From: Comamonadaceae bacterium
GTDB taxonomy: Bacteria; Pseudomonadota; Gammaproteobacteria; Burkholderiales; Burkholderiaceae
DNA length: 7,342 nucleotides
Reading direction: 5' to 3'
Assembly: GCA_947505915.1 (NCBI GenBank)
Contig: CANNNH010000070.1
Span: 1 to 7,342, forward strand
Shown here in pieces: positions 4,659 through 7,342 of the stretch (positions are counted from its first letter, which is position 1; each line of letters opens with the position of its first letter). Under the pieces are notes generated by a model. That model was not told the origin of the DNA. It saw nothing but the letters and a program-made list of their open reading frames with translations, and did no database searches. The position numbers and the translations under genes were made by a program.

Positions 4659-6854
4659 TTAAAGTCGAAATACCACTGCGGTGAGGTCGTCGCGTCTTGT
4701 TTCACTGCCCTGCCAAGCGAGAAAATCACTTTTAAGCATGTATGCAATGTAATCGGCTTCGGATGTGCAATTGGTTTTAAGAATATTTTCTAGTCTTCTG
4801 TACCCAAACGAGGTCTTGATGCTGCTATTTCCACCAATTTGGTCTGTCAAACCATCAGTCACGATCGCAAAGGTGTTGCCTGACTGGTAGCGAATGGTTT
4901 GCACCATGGGTTTGTCTTTGTCCTCGATCGCGTCTTGGTAGCCCAAGCTGCAACGCGCACCTTGGTGGCGGGTCACCACGCCTTTTGTATCGACTTGGAA
5001 CAGCCCCAACTTGGCTCCCGCAAATTCAATCGTTTGCTTGTCGCGATCGATCCGCAGCACAGCTGCATCACAACCATCATCACTTTCGCTGTCGGCGCGG
5101 TCTTGGTTCAGACCTGTTCTTACATAGTGGTCAAGTGACATCAACGCAGTAGCTGGGTCTTCAGCGGTATCGTTGGCATAAATGCGTTCCAACGAGTTGC
5201 TGACCAGCAAACTCAGCATGGCACCAGGCACTCCATGCCCCGTGCAATCAGCCACTGCCATCACAAAGGGCCCTGATTGCTGAGAGCTGGACAACCAATA
5301 CAAGTCGCCACCAATGGTGTCTCTGGGCTCCCAAATGGTGGCGAAAGATGCAAAACGACCATCGATGCGCATCTGTCTGGGCAACTGGCCGCGTTGCAAG
5401 CGGCTGGCGTAGTTGACAGAGCCCACTACTAACTGATGAGTGTCATCAAGTTTTTGGTGTTGTTCAGCCAGCTCTTTGGTGCGTTCTGCAACTGTTTCTT
5501 CCAAAACCTTGTTTTGGTTTTCAACAAGGTTTTTTTGAGACGCTATCGAATGGGCTAACTCTTTTTGTATCCACGTGTTTCTGCTCACAACTGCCAAAGC
5601 CATGATCAAAGCCTCAGCACAAAGTGCAATCGCTTGAGACACGCTGGCGCTTTGTAACAAATAGCTGGTGCCAGACTCAGGAAAGTAGCTAAACACAGAT
5701 TCATAACCCATCAGACCATGTATAAAAATGAGGCGGAAAATAAAGTACGGAATAGAAGCAATAAGCCAAAACATGGCAATACTCATGCCTTGTCTGTACC
5801 TTTCAATTGCCGCCTTGTAAAGCATTACAAAAGCGATCACGGGCAGTATTGCATTTCCAAGCCAAAATAAAGATGCCGGAACATTATGATTAACGAAATG
5901 ATTTACTATGAAATGAAGGACAAAATATAAAATTAGAAGATAAATTATTTTTTGCGTTTTGGGGTAATATTTTCCGATTTGAAGATAGGCGCTGGCAAAA
6001 AGAAAATAGAAAAAAACCTGCCCGTAACCACCAATAGAGAAGATAAAAGTAGACAAGGATGCATGTCCGATATAAACATCATTGGCATTAACAATGAATT
6101 CAGTGAAGTGGAAACCGTCTTGGCTATAAAATGCGAAGACTTGTAAAAACGCAAAAGAAATCCACGCCCCATAAAACAGTCCTGCCCTGTCCCTGTTGGC
6201 GAAATAGGAATACCACCCAAAAATCATGAGCGCAAACAGAATCCCTAGCATTGCGCCCTCAACATATAGGCCAAAGCGACGTGTTTCTAAAAAACGCTCG
6301 TTATCAACCATCCTTAATACATATTTCGCAGGTGCGGCTGAGAAAGCCTTTGATTGCGAAAGTAAAATAAGAGCCTCACCTCTGCGAAGTGAGAACAAAG
6401 ATTCACGACTGGCGACTTTGGCTGAAGTTGGGCGGGCTGGATCTATATCGCTTAAAAAAGAGTAGCCAGAACTAAAACCTGAAGGCTTCAAGTTCGCCAC
6501 AGTACCGTCTGCGCTGATGAGATGTGTGTTTATGCTTTTCCAATAGCCATCAAGTCTAAGATTTTTATCAACATCCAATTTATTGCTGATCTTTTGCATG
6601 ATCCAGTAAGAGTGCCGCGTATCAATGGCGCCCATTTCTGATGGGGGCTTGAATTCATCCTTGCGCTTTAAAACATCTTCAACAGTCAATAAACCCGAGG
6701 GGTCTGCCAAAACCAGTGTGTTGTCCTTGGGACTGAAAATGATGGGAGTTTCATCTGTCAGCTCATAGGGCTTGAGCTCATCCCAAGCACCTGAGTGGGC
6801 CTGTCCGATGAATAAAACTGAGATAAGTAGCAAAAACAATTTACCAATTTTCAT
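4659..6854 (-). CDS. siaA: SiaA-type membrane PP2C/SpoIIE phosphatase with 7TMR-DISM sensor
   Basis: A 731-residue inner-membrane receptor phosphatase. Residues 1-21 are a signal peptide (MKIGKLFLLLISVLFIGQAHS). About 24-190 form a periplasmic 7TMR-DISM-type extracellular domain. Seven hydrophobic segments follow at about 195-217, 226-243, 265-287, 303-320, 327-346, 357-379 and 402-424. A coiled coil (428-475) leads to NYASRLQRGQLP (481-492), typical of SiaA-like enzymes, and the PP2C/SpoIIE domain (about 500-731). Acidic metal-site motifs are GGD (Asp517), VADCTGHGVPG (Asp536), TDGLTD (Asp667) and RRDDLTAV (Asp722/723). By homology it dephosphorylates SiaC in response to an external signal, switching the cyclase on. 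P. aeruginosa SiaA has a different sensor region with HAMP. The frame is open 309 nt further upstream, but the signal peptide and AGGA 8 nt before the ATG fix the start at 6854. Confidence 0.9.
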   Translation of the reverse strand: MKIGKLFLLLISVLFIGQAHSGAWDELKPYELTDETPIIFSPKDNTLVLADPSGLLTVEDVLKRKDEFKPPSEMGAIDTRHSYWIMQKISNKLDVDKNLRLDGYWKSINTHLISADGTVANLKPSGFSSGYSFLSDIDPARPTSAKVASRESLFSLRRGEALILLSQSKAFSAAPAKYVLRMVDNERFLETRRFGLYVEGAMLGILFALMIFGWYSYFANRDRAGLFYGAWISFAFLQVFAFYSQDGFHFTEFIVNANDVYIGHASLSTFIFSIGGYGQVFFYFLFASAYLQIGKYYPKTQKIIYLLILYFVLHFIVNHFVNHNVPASLFWLGNAILPVIAFVMLYKAAIERYRQGMSIAMFWLIASIPYFIFRLIFIHGLMGYESVFSYFPESGTSYLLQSASVSQAIALCAEALIMALAVVSRNTWIQKELAHSIASQKNLVENQNKVLEETVAERTKELAEQHQKLDDTHQLVVGSVNYASRLQRGQLPRQMRIDGRFASFATIWEPRDTIGGDLYWLSSSQQSGPFVMAVADCTGHGVPGAMLSLLVSNSLERIYANDTAEDPATALMSLDHYVRTGLNQDRADSESDDGCDAAVLRIDRDKQTIEFAGAKLGLFQVDTKGVVTRHQGARCSLGYQDAIEDKDKPMVQTIRYQSGNTFAIVTDGLTDQIGGNSSIKTSFGYRRLENILKTNCTSEADYIAYMLKSDFLAWQGSETRRDDLTAVVFRL

Positions 6855-7154
6855 GATCAAGATCCTAGGAGGGAATGGTAAAAACACAAAATATGATAAA
6901 AAGCTGCTGATATTATGGACCAATTGCCCCAGTTGAGAAGGCCCATTCCATAGAGTGAAAGTGAAAATGTGTAGCGTCCTGTAAATTAAGGATGCGTTGC
7001 ACCAAAATAGGGCATAGAATGGTTTAATGCTCGCAGTTTTGTTTGGGCGATCCGTCATACCAATTACAGAGATCGCTATGCCTGAAAAATCTGCGCTGCT
7101 TTTATTTTCTACCTTGCCAATTTCTCGGGTACCGTCGCTGACGCGCAAGGCGTC
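6855..7154. promoter_or_regulatory. 300-bp divergent intergenic region between the sia operon and the cheW-like gene
   Basis: AT-rich spacer expected to carry promoters for both flanking units. On the minus strand TTGGTC (6923-6918) lies 17 nt before TTTATC (6900-6895), or 19 nt before TATCAT (6898-6893); this is a weak sigma-70-like candidate about 40 nt upstream of the operon start. A direct repeat GTGAAAGTGAAA lies at 6955-6966. I looked for a TGTGA-N6-TCACA CRP-type operator, which would suggest cAMP feedback, and found none. I found no convincing promoter for the plus-strand gene, no terminator hairpin and no RNA gene. Confidence 0.4.
6863..6866 (-). promoter_or_regulatory. Ribosome binding site fixing the start of the SiaA-type phosphatase
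   Basis: AGGA on the minus strand with an 8-nt spacer to the ATG at 6854. Together with the signal peptide that begins at that ATG, it decides against the longer open frame. Confidence 0.6.
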
Positions 7155-7342
7155 ATGCAGCACGTCTTAACCGGCCGCGCTTTAGAAATTAGCCAAGTGC
7201 TTGTGGTCATGGTTGGTGCACGTGCGTGTGCCTTCCCGCTGCACCATGTGGCAGAGACTATGCGTCCGCTGCCCATCGAAGCCGTTGTCGGGACGCCAGG
7301 TTTTGTCTGTGGCGTGTCTGTCATCTATGGTGTGCCGACGCC
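7155..7342 (+). CDS. CheW-domain chemotaxis coupling protein, 5' part (truncated by window end)
   Basis: The plus strand from ATG 7155 is open to the window edge for 62 codons. The translation contains ARACAFPLHHVAETMRPLPI (22-41) followed by EAVVGTPGFVCGVSVIYGVPTP, with the first strands of a CheW-like SH3 fold: a conserved A/P-L-x-x-V-x-E region and a GxxxxRGxP-like turn, here GVSVIYGVPTP. CheW-domain proteins link chemoreceptors to the kinase CheA or act in CheA-like phosphorelays. Codon choice is GC-rich and coherent through this segment. The start is uncertain: AAGG (7147-7150) gives only a 4-nt spacer, no other standard start exists between an in-frame TGA (7083) and 7155, and Met19 (7209) is an alternative just before the domain. 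Its divergent position beside a cAMP-signalling operon may be functional or accidental. Whether this is a single CheW or the start of a multidomain protein cannot be seen. Confidence 0.78.
   Translation, partial: MQHVLTGRALEISQVLVVMVGARACAFPLHHVAETMRPLPIEAVVGTPGFVCGVSVIYGVPT

Noticed and set aside
4659..6854. Reading 'sia' as sialic-acid metabolism
   Set aside because: The SiaABC names used here refer to the biofilm/aggregation phospho-switch; there are no sialate transport or lyase features.
6855..7154. CRP-type operator in the operon's upstream region
   Set aside because: I searched by eye for TGTGA-N6-TCACA on both strands and found no acceptable match.
6855..7163. In-frame N-terminal extension of the phosphatase by 103 codons
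   Set aside because: The extension crosses the AT-rich intergenic region and the cheW-like start. A signal peptide begins at the internal ATG 6854, which has a good ribosome site.
7078..7170. Small plus-strand frame of 30 codons (starts MPEKSALLLF) overlapping the cheW-like start
   Set aside because: It has only a weak ribosome site and no recognisable similarity; chance or at most a leader peptide.
7109..7324. Minus-strand open frame of 71 codons
   Set aside because: It lies antisense to the CheW-domain coding frame, which has recognisable family residues. The minus-strand translation has no domain character.
1..7342. Mobile element, CRISPR array, tRNA or rRNA
   Set aside because: No transposase motifs, terminal inverted repeats, regularly spaced repeats or RNA-gene signatures were seen.

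Overview
The window reads as a chromosomal segment of a betaproteobacterium of the order Burkholderiales, most likely a freshwater Comamonadaceae relative such as Limnohabitans or Rhodoferax. This is inferred from protein flavour, moderate GC content and the ygfZ next to a probable divergent mltG; no marker gene fixes the genus. I see no rRNA, tRNA, CRISPR array or insertion sequence.

Layout. Positions 1-45 (minus) hold the first 15 codons of a gene leaving the window, probably mltG. Positions 91-1026 (plus) encode the folate-binding iron-sulfur/tRNA-modification protein YgfZ. From 6854 down to 1023 a tightly packed minus-strand operon of seven genes runs toward ygfZ, and the two convergent units end in overlapping stop codons. 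In transcription order the operon is: a 7TM-sensor PP2C phosphatase of SiaA type (6854-4659), a SiaB-type GHKL kinase (4629-4108), a SiaC/DUF1987 phosphoprotein (4098-3727), a class III adenylate cyclase with an N-terminal helical stalk (3734-2664), two small cyclic-nucleotide-binding-domain proteins (2667-2176 and 2179-1829), and a class I (mammalian-type) cyclic nucleotide phosphodiesterase (1820-1023). Gaps are 29, 9, -8, -4, -4 and 8 nt. A 300-bp divergent intergenic region (6855-7154) separates the operon from a plus-strand CheW-domain gene that begins at 7155 and is cut by the window end.

How the genes fit together. In Pseudomonas aeruginosa SiaA (phosphatase), SiaB (kinase) and SiaC (phosphoprotein) form a partner-switching relay in which unphosphorylated SiaC activates the diguanylate cyclase SiaD. 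Here there is no GGDEF gene; the slot after siaC is taken by a class III nucleotidyl cyclase with a Lys/Thr substrate pair typical of class IIIb adenylate cyclases. It is followed by two candidate cAMP receptors and a cAMP-degrading enzyme. The inferred system is a membrane-sensed Sia switch rewired from c-di-GMP to cAMP, carrying its own synthase, readers and eraser in one operon. The individual family assignments are strong. The wiring is inference from gene order and from known SiaABCD biochemistry.
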